Shown here one piece after another: positions 1 to 6,495 of a DNA stretch of 14,485 bases. The notes under the pieces were generated by a model. It was not told the DNA's origin, made no database searches, and saw only the letters and a list, made by a program, of their open reading frames with translations. The translations under genes were made by a program, and so were the position numbers. Positions within the stretch are counted from its first letter, which is position 1. Every line of letters starts with the position of its first letter. Origin of the DNA: JAKASX01 sp035534495 (lineage in GTDB: Bacteria; Acidobacteriota; Terriglobia; Acidiferrales; UBA7541); the NCBI GenBank assembly GCA_035534495.1, contig DATLRW010000029.1:1-14485 (forward strand), read 5' to 3'.

Positions 1-2
1 TG

Positions 3-908
3 TTCACGCCGGTGGTTACCGATCCCAAGGTCGCCTCGAACGTTCTGCGCAACGCCACCCGCGAAATGGAAAACCGTCTGAAGCTGCTTGCGAAACAGGG
101 CGTGCGCAACATCGATCAATATAACCACCTGATCGGCAAACGCGCCGCGGCCGCCGAAGCCGCCCAGACGGCCGGCGGCGAACGGCCCGATTCCCCGCTC
201 CCCTACCTGGTCATCGTGATCGACGAGCTGGCCGACCTGATGATGGTCGATACGAACAACGTCGAGGAATCGATCACTCGCCTCGCCCAGATGGCCCGCG
301 CCGTGGGCATCCATCTTCTGCTGGCCACCCAGCGTCCTTCGGTCGACGTCATCACGGGCCTCATCAAGGCCAATTTCCCGGCCCGCATCTCCTTCCGCGT
401 GGCCACGAAAGTCGATTCCCGCACCATCCTGGACGCCAACGGCTCCGAATCCCTGCTCGGCCGCGGTGACATGCTCTATCTCCCCTCCGGCTCATCGCGC
501 CTGGAACGCATCCACGGCCCGCTGGTGAGTGAAGACGAAATCGTCGCCGTATGCGATTTCTGGCGCTCGCAGGCAACGGCGGCCTACCATACCGAGCTTC
601 TTGCCCCGCCCAAGGAAGAATCCGACCCCGAAGTGATCGACGTCGACGGCGAATCGGGGGATGGCGAGGAAGGGGCTGCCGATTCCAACGACAACCTCTA
701 CGAAGACGCCATTCGCGTGGTCTGCGAAATGGGCCGCGCGTCCACTTCGACCCTCCAGCGGAGGCTCCGCATCGGCTACGGCCGCGCCGCCCGGCTCATC
801 GACCTGATGGAAAAGGACGGCATCGTCGGCCCGGCCGACGGTCCCCGCCCGCGGGAAGTCCTGAAGAAGCGCGACTGGATGAAGGAGTGGGACCAGGCCC
901 CGCGATAG
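3..908 (+). CDS. ftsK: DNA translocase FtsK, C-terminal part (5' end outside the window)
   Basis: This is the C-terminal ~300 residues of the FtsK/SpoIIIE septal DNA pump, which hexamerises at the division septum, translocates DNA with ATP and activates XerCD at dif. The frame is open through the left edge and reads FTPVVTDPKVA, a conserved stretch of the motor, so the gene begins upstream. Visible motor parts are the ATPase beta-strand LVIVIDELADLMMV (Walker B Asp-Glu, about 208-246), LLLATQRPSVDVITGLIKAN (about 319-375) and the following sensor region RISFRVATKVDSRTILD with GRGDML. An acidic, low-complexity linker follows (about 610-690). The end is a winged-helix gamma domain (about 690-890, YEDAIRVV...RRLRIGYGRAARLIDLME), the part that reads KOPS polarity sites in known FtsKs. 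N-terminal membrane segments and Walker A lie outside the window. The identification is firm. Confidence 0.96.
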   Translation, partial: FTPVVTDPKVASNVLRNATREMENRLKLLAKQGVRNIDQYNHLIGKRAAAAEAAQTAGGERPDSPLPYLVIVIDELADLMMVDTNNVEESITRLAQMARAVGIHLLLATQRPSVDVITGLIKANFPARISFRVATKVDSRTILDANGSESLLGRGDMLYLPSGSSRLERIHGPLVSEDEIVAVCDFWRSQATAAYHTELLAPPKEESDPEVIDVDGESGDGEEGAADSNDNLYEDAIRVVCEMGRASTSTLQRRLRIGYGRAARLIDLMEKDGIVGPADGPRPREVLKKRDWMKEWDQAPR

Positions 909-918
909 CCAGAATGTC

Positions 919-941
919 CCCGGCCCGCGGGAATAGCCGGG
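919..941 (+). other. Hairpin downstream of ftsK
   Basis: CCCGGC (919-924) pairs with GCCGGG (936-941) around an 11-base loop, ten bases after the ftsK stop. It could protect the mRNA end or contribute to termination, but no T-run follows, so it is not called an intrinsic terminator. The rest of the 137-base gap to the next gene shows no other feature except the mini-ORF at 1029-1049. Confidence 0.3.
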
Positions 942-1028
942 AGTGAAAGCCCGATTCCAGTTGCCCTCAACTGCGGTCCAGTGTATCGTGCAGGTTAGCC
1001 GGAGATTCTCAGCGGCGCTCCGGTAACC

Positions 1029-1049
1029 ATGAAAAAAACGCTTCAATGA
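1029..1049 (+). CDS. Possible six-codon leader ORF overlapping the next start codon
   Basis: ATG-AAA-AAA-ACG-CTT-CAA-TGA encodes MKKTLQ. Its TGA overlaps the ATG of the radical SAM gene in the arrangement ATGA (1046-1049). Such overlaps are the classic layout for translational coupling. The only purine-rich sequence upstream of the main ATG is the AAAAAAA inside this mini-ORF, so reinitiation is plausible. The upstream Shine-Dalgarno match of the mini-ORF is itself weak, and a chance occurrence cannot be excluded. Confidence 0.25.
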   Translation: MKKTLQ

Positions 1050-2605
1050 AGATTCTGCTATATAACCCGGACAACGGCGTCACCCGCAACTTCATGCCGC
1101 ATCTCTGGATGTTTCTGCTGCAAACCCTCACTCCGCCCGGCCACGAAGTCGTGCTGATTGACGGCAATGCGCAGCCCATGGATGAAGACGGCATCGCGCG
1201 CTACGTGCTCGAACAGAAGATCGATCTGGTCGGCATCGGCGCGATGACCCGCATGATCGCCAAGGCGTATCGCATGGCGGACGCGGTGCGCGGGGCGGGA
1301 GTCAAGGTCGTGATGGGAGGCCCGCACGTCACCGAAATGGCCGACGAGGCCCTCGGACGCGATGGCGGCCCGCGCCATGCCGACGCGGTGGCCCTCGGCG
1401 AAGCCGACCAGACCTGGCCCAAAATCGTGGAGGATGCCGCGCGCGGCGAGCTGAAGGACGTCTACGCGCCGGTGGACGAATTCGGCCAGGAGCGCAAACC
1501 GTCGCTGCAGCCGTATCCGGAGATTCCCTGGGACAAAATCAAGCTGGACCAGTTCAATTTGCTTCCGGGCATGCTGCATCCGCTGCTCAAGCGCTTAGGC
1601 GGCGGCTGGGGAACGTTCCGGATCATCCCGATGGAGTCCGGGCGCGGCTGTCCTTACGGATGCGAGTTTTGCACGGTGACGGGATTTTTTGGCGACTCCA
1701 TCCGTTTTCGCACCAATGAAAGCGTGGTCAACGAGCTGCTGCTGCTGAAATCCCGCGCGCGCCGGGAGGGCGGCCAGATCGCCGTCTTTTTCATCGACGA
1801 CAATTTCGCCATCAACGTCAGGCGCACGAAGTCCCTCCTGCGCGACATCATCGCCGCCGGCGCCCAGGTGCACTGGGTCGCGCAGATCAGCGCCAATCTG
1901 CTGCGCGACGAGGAACTGGTCGCGTTGATTGCGGCGGCGGGTGGCAAGTGGATCTTCATCGGCATGGAATCGATCGATCCCGCCAACCTGGCCGACGTAA
2001 AAAAGGGCTTCAACAAGCCAGGTGAGTATGCCGCGGTGCTCGAACGGCTCGCCCGGCACAACGTGTATGCCATCACGTCGTTTATCTTCGGCATGGACAA
2101 CGACACCCCCGGCGTCGCGGAGCGAACCCTCAAGGAAATTCGCAGTTGGCCGCCGGGACTGCCGATCTTCGGCCTGCTGACGCCGCTGCCCTCGACCCCG
2201 CTCTACAAACGGCTGGAAGCCGCCGGACGCCTCACGCGCCCCAAGCACTGGCAGGAGTTTATCCCCTTTGCCATGGCGCATACGCCCCTGAAGATGAGCA
2301 TCGACCAGGCTCATGACGAAGTGCGAACGGGGTGGATGAAATCTTACAGTCCGGCAGCCATCGAAAAGGCGGTGGATTCGCTCAATCATAAGCCGCTCGG
2401 TTTCCGCATCAACATCCTGATCGCGCGCCTCTGTTTCCGGGGAATCTATTTCCCTTCCATGGGCCGCTTCGCATGGGTCAAAACAATTCTCGAGAACCGG
2501 CGCACGATTCTCAAACTGATCTGGCAGGGCTTCCGAAAGGGGCTGCGTGCCCCGGCGTCCCCTGCCGTGACGCAACCGGTCGCCGAACAAGAGCAAGAGG
2601 CCTGA
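1046..2605 (+). CDS. B12-binding domain radical SAM protein
   Basis: This 519-residue protein has the two-domain plan of class B radical SAM enzymes. Residues 1-130 form a Rossmann-like cobalamin-binding domain (KILLYNPD start, VVMGGPHVTEMAD at 88-100, GEAD at 118-121). The DxHxxG histidine motif is absent, as is usual in this class. The radical SAM core follows, with the [4Fe-4S] cysteines in RGCPYGCEFC (Cys202, Cys206, Cys209). FFIDDNFAIN and a later FIGMES strand are typical TIM-barrel pieces. The C-terminal ~120 residues are helical and basic. Relatives include hopanoid, bacteriochlorophyll and antibiotic methylases or cyclases, but nothing here fixes the substrate. It stands alone between ftsK and tRNA-Phe. 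The start is set by the KILLYNPD motif, and the ribosome site is poor, so coupling to the overlapping mini-ORF is possible. The family is sure; the function is unknown. Confidence 0.93.
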   Translation: MKILLYNPDNGVTRNFMPHLWMFLLQTLTPPGHEVVLIDGNAQPMDEDGIARYVLEQKIDLVGIGAMTRMIAKAYRMADAVRGAGVKVVMGGPHVTEMADEALGRDGGPRHADAVALGEADQTWPKIVEDAARGELKDVYAPVDEFGQERKPSLQPYPEIPWDKIKLDQFNLLPGMLHPLLKRLGGGWGTFRIIPMESGRGCPYGCEFCTVTGFFGDSIRFRTNESVVNELLLLKSRARREGGQIAVFFIDDNFAINVRRTKSLLRDIIAAGAQVHWVAQISANLLRDEELVALIAAAGGKWIFIGMESIDPANLADVKKGFNKPGEYAAVLERLARHNVYAITSFIFGMDNDTPGVAERTLKEIRSWPPGLPIFGLLTPLPSTPLYKRLEAAGRLTRPKHWQEFIPFAMAHTPLKMSIDQAHDEVRTGWMKSYSPAAIEKAVDSLNHKPLGFRINILIARLCFRGIYFPSMGRFAWVKTILENRRTILKLIWQGFRKGLRAPASPAVTQPVAEQEQEA

Positions 2606-2622
2606 GGCCGAGTTTTTTCGGC
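2599..2622 (+). terminator. Probable intrinsic terminator of the radical SAM gene
   Basis: GGCCT-G-AGGCC (2599-2609) overlaps the TGA stop and is followed within three bases by a run of six T (2613-2618). An alternative stem GCCGA/TCGGC (2607-2611 / 2618-2622) encloses the T-run. The first stem has an impractically tight loop unless the inner pair opens, so strength is uncertain, but hairpin plus T-run at a gene end fits rho-independent termination. The stretch from here to the tRNA promoter at 2885 holds no convincing gene or motif. Confidence 0.45.
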
Positions 2623-2884
2623 GGTGAACCGAAGCCGTTCCCCATCCCCCCAATCCCGAAGCTCGCGCGGCGAGCGCCATCTTGCCCCGGTCCGCATGGC
2701 CCCAGGTCCTACGCTTCGGATTTTTCCGCTACCCTGGCGCGCGAGGGCGCCGCGGATCGACGCATGCCGCCGATTTTCGCTTTTTTTCAGAAAAAACGCC
2801 GCTTTGTGACGCGAACCGACCGGACATTCCAGCCAAAGCTACGTGGGCCGCGTAAAATTCCGGCGATCCCGCTCCCTTCCTTTT

Positions 2885-2913
2885 TTGCCACGGCCGCTCG
2901 GTTCGCTTAGAAT
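2885..2913 (+). promoter_or_regulatory. Sigma70-type promoter of tRNA-Phe
   Basis: TTGCCA (2885-2890), 17-base spacer, TAGAAT (2908-2913); transcription would start about ten bases before the tRNA 5' end. The hexamers match the consensus at 4/6 and 5/6 with optimal spacing. The same arrangement recurs before the diverged copy at 4668-4696, which supports its being functional. Confidence 0.7.
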
Positions 2914-2929
2914 CTTCGATTGTTGCCGC

Positions 2930-3001
2930 GCCGGGGTAGCTCACTGGTAGAGCGCAGCCCTGAAAAGGCTGGCGTAGGCGGTTCGATTCCGTCCCCCGGC
3001 A
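2930..3001 (+). tRNA. tRNA-Phe(GAA)
   Basis: A complete cloverleaf is visible. The acceptor stem is GCCGGGG/CCCCGGC (2930-2936 / 2994-3000) with discriminator A3001. The D-stem is GCTC/GAGC. The anticodon stem is CAGCC/GGCTG around the loop CTGAAAA, giving anticodon GAA at 2962-2964 (Phe). There is a five-base variable loop and a T-stem GGCGG/CCGTC around TTCGATT. The 3' CCA is not encoded. The D-loop is short (ACTGGTA) but keeps the GG pair. All stems pair, with one G-U in the T-stem. Confidence 0.95.
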
Positions 3002-3066
3002 TATTCCCTTTCTCCTCAGCCCGCGCCGCAGGTTCGCGTTCTGATTCCATCGGGTATTCTGATGCT

Positions 3067-3636
3067 ATGTCTGAACCGGCAAAACTAAACCCTCAAGACG
3101 CGTGTCTCAAGCCTGTAAAGCCGCTCGCCTGGGCCGATGTATTCTCCCTGTGGAGGGACGGCGAATCGAAACTCCCTCGTTGGATCGAACATTATACAAA
3201 GAGTGGCTTTGCCTCCTGGGACGATTGGCGAACGAACACGCTGAAAGACCTGGACTATCGGGATCTCGAGTGGACGCTGTTCGAAATCACAGGTGCCTTC
3301 AGGGTTGTTCCGAACCTTCTCGGAGGTTCTTTTCGCCCCTGGATCGCAAAATACTACGAGGGGGCAAAGCACAGGACGTTCCGGGAGCTCGCGAAGCATC
3401 CCGCCGTGCGAGAGAACGCCATCATCCGGGAAATGGTGGCCAATTTCCCGCAAGAAACATATCTCGTCGGCCTGCGAACCGCTCGGGGGATCATCATCAT
3501 CGAAGGGATGCACCGTTGTTGCGCTTTGGCGCTCGCCGCGGAAAATGGCAAGACCATCGAGTCCAGAGTATTCATCGCGCTTGCTGGGTTTCAGGGAGAG
3601 CTACCGGAAATGGGACGAGCAAACTCACCGACTTAG
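3067..3636 (+). CDS. Hypothetical protein with a ParB-like 'EGMHR' motif
   Basis: The product is 189 residues, soluble, with no signal peptide or membrane segment. I do not recognise a named family. The N-terminal half is rich in Trp and aromatic residues (WADVFSLWRDG, RWIEHYTKSGFASWDDWR), a pattern like small helical proteins. Near residues 138-155 it reads RGIIIIEGMHRCCALALA. This resembles the strand-turn-helix 'ivdG.HR..A' signature of ParB/sulfiredoxin-like domains, which bind nucleotides; that link is an inference from one short motif. The ATG at 3067 is preferred because the upstream part of the frame runs through the tRNA. No Shine-Dalgarno sequence precedes it, and a TATTCT hexamer at 3055-3060 would place a transcript start at or near the ATG (possibly leaderless). 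It lies between tRNA-Phe and its diverged copy, so transfer or duplication may have shaped this segment. Confidence 0.7.
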   Translation: MSEPAKLNPQDACLKPVKPLAWADVFSLWRDGESKLPRWIEHYTKSGFASWDDWRTNTLKDLDYRDLEWTLFEITGAFRVVPNLLGGSFRPWIAKYYEGAKHRTFRELAKHPAVRENAIIREMVANFPQETYLVGLRTARGIIIIEGMHRCCALALAAENGKTIESRVFIALAGFQGELPEMGRANSPT

Positions 3637-3902
3637 GTCGCCGATCCATCGCGTCGAGCGAGAAACGAGGCGGCCACCTATTTCTCTGGCGCCTTCGCTC
3701 GCTGCCCTCAAAAAGCCGACGGTATGCTGACCGACGCTCAATTGACATGCCTTCTCCCCCAGGCCGCGCGGGTCCCCTTCGTTGCAGCGAGAGCCAGGGG
3801 GTCGCGCGCACAGGCTCTGTCCCTAAACGGTCCTATCTGCTCTTGACGGGCCTTCCCCCCAGGCGAGTCATGCCGCTCACTGATTCGCGAGTCGGAAGCG
3901 CC
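3637..3902. other. Intergenic region between convergent genes, with a short direct repeat
   Basis: No gene is supported in these 266 bases. They hold two copies of a 22-23 base unit beginning TTGAC and ending CCCCCAGGC, at 3742-3764 and 3843-3864, differing by two substitutions and one indel. Several short GC stems can form, but none is followed by a T-run that would mark an intrinsic terminator. Confidence 0.5.
3742..3864 (+). repeat. Pair of 22-23 bp direct repeats
   Basis: The units at 3742-3764 and 3843-3864 share about 20 of 23 positions and start 101 bases apart. The left flanks are also alike (GCTC a few bases before TTGAC in both). On the other strand each reads GCCTGGGGG followed by an AAGGC core. 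The role is unknown; they could be remnants of a small duplication. Confidence 0.45.
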
Positions 3903-4487
3903 TCACGATTTCACAATCGGCCCTCCGATCCCAATCACTACCCGGCCGAAGGTCGCATTGGTCACTTCGGCGAAAGAGAGATACAGCGCACCAACGCCGG
4001 CCGCAATGCCGAACCAACCGCCCAGCCTTTGCCACCCGGGACCCATTCCCAAATCGCCACCGGCCAGCAAGAAGAGGGTGATCCAGACCATCATCAAGGT
4101 CAACCACAGCGTCATATTCAAGCGGAAAGTCGAAATCCAAATGTACAGCGAAAAGACGCCCCACAACAGCAGGGCAACGCCGATGGCCTTATCGCCGGGA
4201 GCCTTGATCCAGCCCGCGCCAATCGTCCACAGCAGAAACGCATACCACCACCAAAACGCGCCGTAAGAGGTAAATGCAACGAGGCCGAATGTGTTGCCGT
4301 TCTGATATTCCAGGTAGCCGACGAACAATTGGACTAGCCCGCCAAAGGCAAAGGCCAGGGGTACCACCACGGGGATAGCATTCGGCTTCAGGAGGCCAGC
4401 GTTGATCGTGCTTAACATCACCGTCGTGACTCCGAAAGCGGCAAGGCCCAGGGGAGCGGGATTCGCAACCTTTACAGCATCAGCCAT
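3903..4487 (-). CDS. satP: SatP/YaaH-type acetate uptake transporter (GPR1/FUN34/YaaH family)
   Basis: The 194-residue integral membrane protein has the family signature NPAPLGL at residues 9-15. It also has the second conserved block GGLVQLFVGYLEYQNGNTF...SYGAFWWWYA. Length and hydrophobicity fit the six-helix fold of E. coli SatP (188 residues), a channel-like hexamer that takes up acetate or succinate with protons. The start is secure: GGGAGG (4495-4500) lies about eight bases before the ATG. It is encoded opposite to its neighbours, convergent with the hypothetical gene and divergent from the MFS gene at 4892. Its place beside two organic-acid-type MFS transporters and a CitE-like lyase suggests a role in carboxylate use. 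The family is certain; the exact substrate (acetate versus succinate or another short acid) cannot be read from the sequence. Confidence 0.9.
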   Translation of the reverse strand: MADAVKVANPAPLGLAAFGVTTVMLSTINAGLLKPNAIPVVVPLAFAFGGLVQLFVGYLEYQNGNTFGLVAFTSYGAFWWWYAFLLWTIGAGWIKAPGDKAIGVALLLWGVFSLYIWISTFRLNMTLWLTLMMVWITLFLLAGGDLGMGPGWQRLGGWFGIAAGVGALYLSFAEVTNATFGRVVIGIGGPIVKS

Positions 4488-4667
4488 AGCCGGTCCTCCC
4501 TCGAAGATGGGTTAGGGATCGCGAGCCTGTCTGCGGCTCGTCCCCGTGATGATGTATCACAGGAACCGGAGGGTTTCCATAAAAAGCAACGGGCAGCTAA
4601 AAAAAGGCCACGCCGTCAACGCCGCGGCGAGCCGCGCACGGAGCCGTTCGGATGCGTGCCTGCCAAG

Positions 4668-4696
4668 TTGCCTTGGTTGCCTCGCTGCCTTAGAAT
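4668..4696 (+). promoter_or_regulatory. Promoter of the diverged tRNA-Phe copy
   Basis: TTGCCT (4668-4673), 17-base spacer, TAGAAT (4691-4696). This is the same architecture and nearly the same hexamers as the promoter of the intact tRNA-Phe. It is 15 bases before the tRNA-like sequence and could also give transcripts that run into the MFS gene at 4892. Confidence 0.6.
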
Positions 4697-4711
4697 CTCG
4701 CTTGTTCCCGC

Positions 4712-4781
4712 GTCGGGATAGCTCACTGCAGAGCGCAGCCCTGAAAGGCTGCCGCAGACGGCTTGATCTCGTCTCCCGGCA
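4712..4781 (+). pseudogene. Diverged tRNA-Phe(GAA)-like copy (probable pseudo-tRNA)
   Basis: This aligns end to end with the tRNA-Phe at 2930-3001: about 59 of 72 positions match, with eleven substitutions (ten of them transitions) and two one-base deletions. Damage falls on loops. The D-loop has lost its GG, the anticodon loop is six bases (CTGAAA, anticodon GAA still present), and the T-loop reads CTTGATC in place of TTCGATT. All four stems still pair. Two changes are compensatory or improving: acceptor pair 7 is A-T instead of G-C, and T-stem pair 2 is A-T instead of G-U. The promoter and flank (CTTAGAATCT, CCGCG) are shared with the original. A normal tRNA tertiary fold is unlikely, so I call it a pseudogene, but the kept stems leave room for a tRNA-like RNA. 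Confidence 0.75.
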
Positions 4782-4891
4782 ATTTTCCTTTCAGCGGGTT
4801 TGAACCATCGCTTCGGACGCCAGCCGTACCGGGCGGAAACGGTATTTTCACCAGATCCCGTATCGTCCCTGCGGCTTCGACTTGTAATCGC

Positions 4892-6238
4892 ATGACGAAC
4901 ACAGCGGCATTGGCACGGCCCGCCATCGAGAAGCAGACGATCCGCAAGCTGCAGCTGCGTTTGATACCGTTCCTCCTGACCCTCTTCATGTTCAACGTTC
5001 TCGATCGAAACAACATCGGGTTCGCCGCCTTGACCATGAATTCCGAGCTTGGAATCAGCAGCAGTCAGTACGGGCTTCTCGCGGGGATGTTCTTTTTCGG
5101 TTATTTCACCTTCGAGATACCGAGCAATCTGCTGCTGCACAAATTGGGGGCGCGCATCTGGATTGCGCGGATTCTGATCACCTGGGGGCTGGTGGCTTCC
5201 TTGACGGGATTCGCCCACAACTTAACCCAACTGGACATCGCGCGCTTTATGCTGGGGGTCGCCGAAGCCGGCTTTTTCCCCGGTATCGTCCTGTATCTGA
5301 CCTACTGGTTTCCGGAGCGGGAGCGGGCCCGCACGGTGGCCATGTTTATGACGGGCTTGCCGATCATGCTCATGATCGGCGCTCCCCTTTCCGGTTGGGT
5401 GCTGGACAACGTGCACTGGATGGGACTGAGCAGTTGGCGATGGCTGCTGATGCTCGAGGGAATTCCGGCGTTTACTTGCGGGATCCTCACCTACTTCGTG
5501 CTGCCCGACTATCCGGAGAAGGCCAAGTTCCTGACCGCCGAGGAAAAGGAGTGGTTGCACGCCGAACTGGAACGGGAGAGAAAGGAAAAACAGGCCAAGC
5601 ATCAGATGACCGTACTGCAAACCCTGTTCTCGCCGCGGGTCTGGTACCTGACGGCGATCTATTTCGCCTTTCTTTGCGACTACTACTGCATCAATTTTTG
5701 GATGCCGCTCGAAGTCAAATCCCTGTCCTCTCACTACTCCAACACGACGATTGGTTTTCTCGTGATGATTCCCAACGTCCTGGGCCTGGTGGCGATGGTT
5801 CTGGTTTCCTACAGCTCGGATCGTCTGCTCGAGCGCCGCTGGCACGCGGCCGGCGCGGTGATCGTCGGCGGAATCGCCATGACTCTGCTGCCCACGACCA
5901 ACAATCCGATACTTTCAATTTTGCTTCTATCGGTCGTAACCATGGGGATCTACAGCTTTTTTGGCCCCTTCTGGACGCTACCCCCGGAATTCCTGACGGG
6001 CGCCGCCGCCGCTTCCGGAATTGCCCTGGTCAACAGCGTGGCCAACTTTGGCGGCTTCGTGGGGCCGTATACATTGGGCATCATCACCCAGAAAACGGGA
6101 AGCGTTGCCTATGGCATGGCCATCATGAGTGTGGCGCTATTTTTGACCGCGGCGCTGGTTCTGCTGTTACCCGTACTCGGCTTCACGCAGCCTCGCCAAA
6201 AGGAACTTCAAACCGAACAGTTATCCGCGGAACGGTGA
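4892..6238 (+). CDS. MFS transporter, anion:cation symporter (ACS) family
   Basis: The product is 448 residues with twelve predicted membrane segments in the usual 6+6 arrangement and a charged central loop (about residues 215-250). The ACS family imports organic anions such as tartrate, phthalate, hexuronates or glucarate with protons. Motifs fit: LDRNNIGFA (37-45) in helix 1, EIPSNLLLHKLGARIW (75-90) in the helix 2-3 loop, and RFMLGVAEAGFFPG (118-131) in helix 4. The AEAGFFPG form is typical of the tartrate/phthalate branch, but the substrate is not established. The ATG at 4892 puts DRNN at the expected distance. The frame stays open upstream into the tRNA-like copy, which I take as non-coding. 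No good Shine-Dalgarno sequence precedes the ATG. It converges on another ACS transporter, with a fold-back repeat between them. Confidence 0.9.
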   Translation: MTNTAALARPAIEKQTIRKLQLRLIPFLLTLFMFNVLDRNNIGFAALTMNSELGISSSQYGLLAGMFFFGYFTFEIPSNLLLHKLGARIWIARILITWGLVASLTGFAHNLTQLDIARFMLGVAEAGFFPGIVLYLTYWFPERERARTVAMFMTGLPIMLMIGAPLSGWVLDNVHWMGLSSWRWLLMLEGIPAFTCGILTYFVLPDYPEKAKFLTAEEKEWLHAELERERKEKQAKHQMTVLQTLFSPRVWYLTAIYFAFLCDYYCINFWMPLEVKSLSSHYSNTTIGFLVMIPNVLGLVAMVLVSYSSDRLLERRWHAAGAVIVGGIAMTLLPTTNNPILSILLLSVVTMGIYSFFGPFWTLPPEFLTGAAAASGIALVNSVANFGGFVGPYTLGIITQKTGSVAYGMAIMSVALFLTAALVLLLPVLGFTQPRQKELQTEQLSAER

Positions 6239-6352
6239 AGTTCGTCCCCCGGCGCGGAGCCGCCCCCACTCGATTTCTTTCCACAAACTGACAGGAATGG
6301 CGATTCCGGAAGGCGTCACCCGGCTGCCGTTTGTTCGCGGGTACGATGCCTA

Positions 6353-6495
6353 CTCGTGTAGTGATTCAGACGTTCGTTGCGCGGTTTTCAGGGGGTCGGA
6401 GCTTTAGCTCCGACATTCAGCCCCGCATTTTCAAGGGCGTTAGCCCCTGAAGCTCCGCCCCATTTGGGCAACCAATTTCTGAATCACCACACTAG
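6353..6495. repeat. Fold-back, MITE/REP-like repeat
   Basis: Terminal inverted repeats of 15 bp (GTGTAGTGATTCAGA at 6356-6370, TCTGAATCACCACAC at 6478-6492) match at 14/15. Weaker pairing continues inward. Inner arms GGGG-t-CGGAGCTT (from 6392) and AAGCTCCGCCCC (to 6461) also pair. Alternatively, 6395-6414 forms its own perfect 9-bp hairpin (GTCGGAGCT/AGCTCCGAC), and GGGC/GCCC pair at 6435-6446. There is no coding capacity. CTA occurs just outside both ends (6350-6352, 6492-6494) and could be a target duplication, but three bases prove nothing. Lying between two convergent genes, it may serve as a two-way terminator. The bases 6239-6352 before it hold nothing else I can identify. Confidence 0.7.

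Noticed and set aside
1595..2680. A 361-codon open frame antisense to the radical SAM gene
   Set aside because: The opposite strand carries a clear enzyme with iron-sulfur cysteines. The antisense product has no recognisable domain.
2771..2800. T-run followed by A-run as a terminator-like hairpin
   Set aside because: Only A/T pairs form; the flanking CGC sequences do not pair, so no stable stem results.
2473..2910. A 145-codon open frame covering the gap before tRNA-Phe
   Set aside because: It overlaps the end of the radical SAM gene, the likely terminator and the tRNA promoter, and the product is low-complexity.
3102..4337. A 411-codon open frame on the plus strand
   Set aside because: It crosses the 3' part of the hypothetical gene and runs antisense to the satP-like gene. 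Its product is Arg/Pro/Gln-rich with no motif; it is a shadow frame in GC-rich DNA.
4712..4781. The tRNA-like copy as an integrase attachment site (attL/attR)
   Set aside because: Integration normally duplicates only the 3' part of a tRNA. Here the whole gene and its promoter are copied, and no integrase gene lies between the copies.
4763..4891. N-terminal extension of the MFS transporter to an upstream start
   Set aside because: The extension would be encoded by the end of the tRNA-like copy and is not membrane-like. The family's helix 1 motif fits the ATG at 4892.
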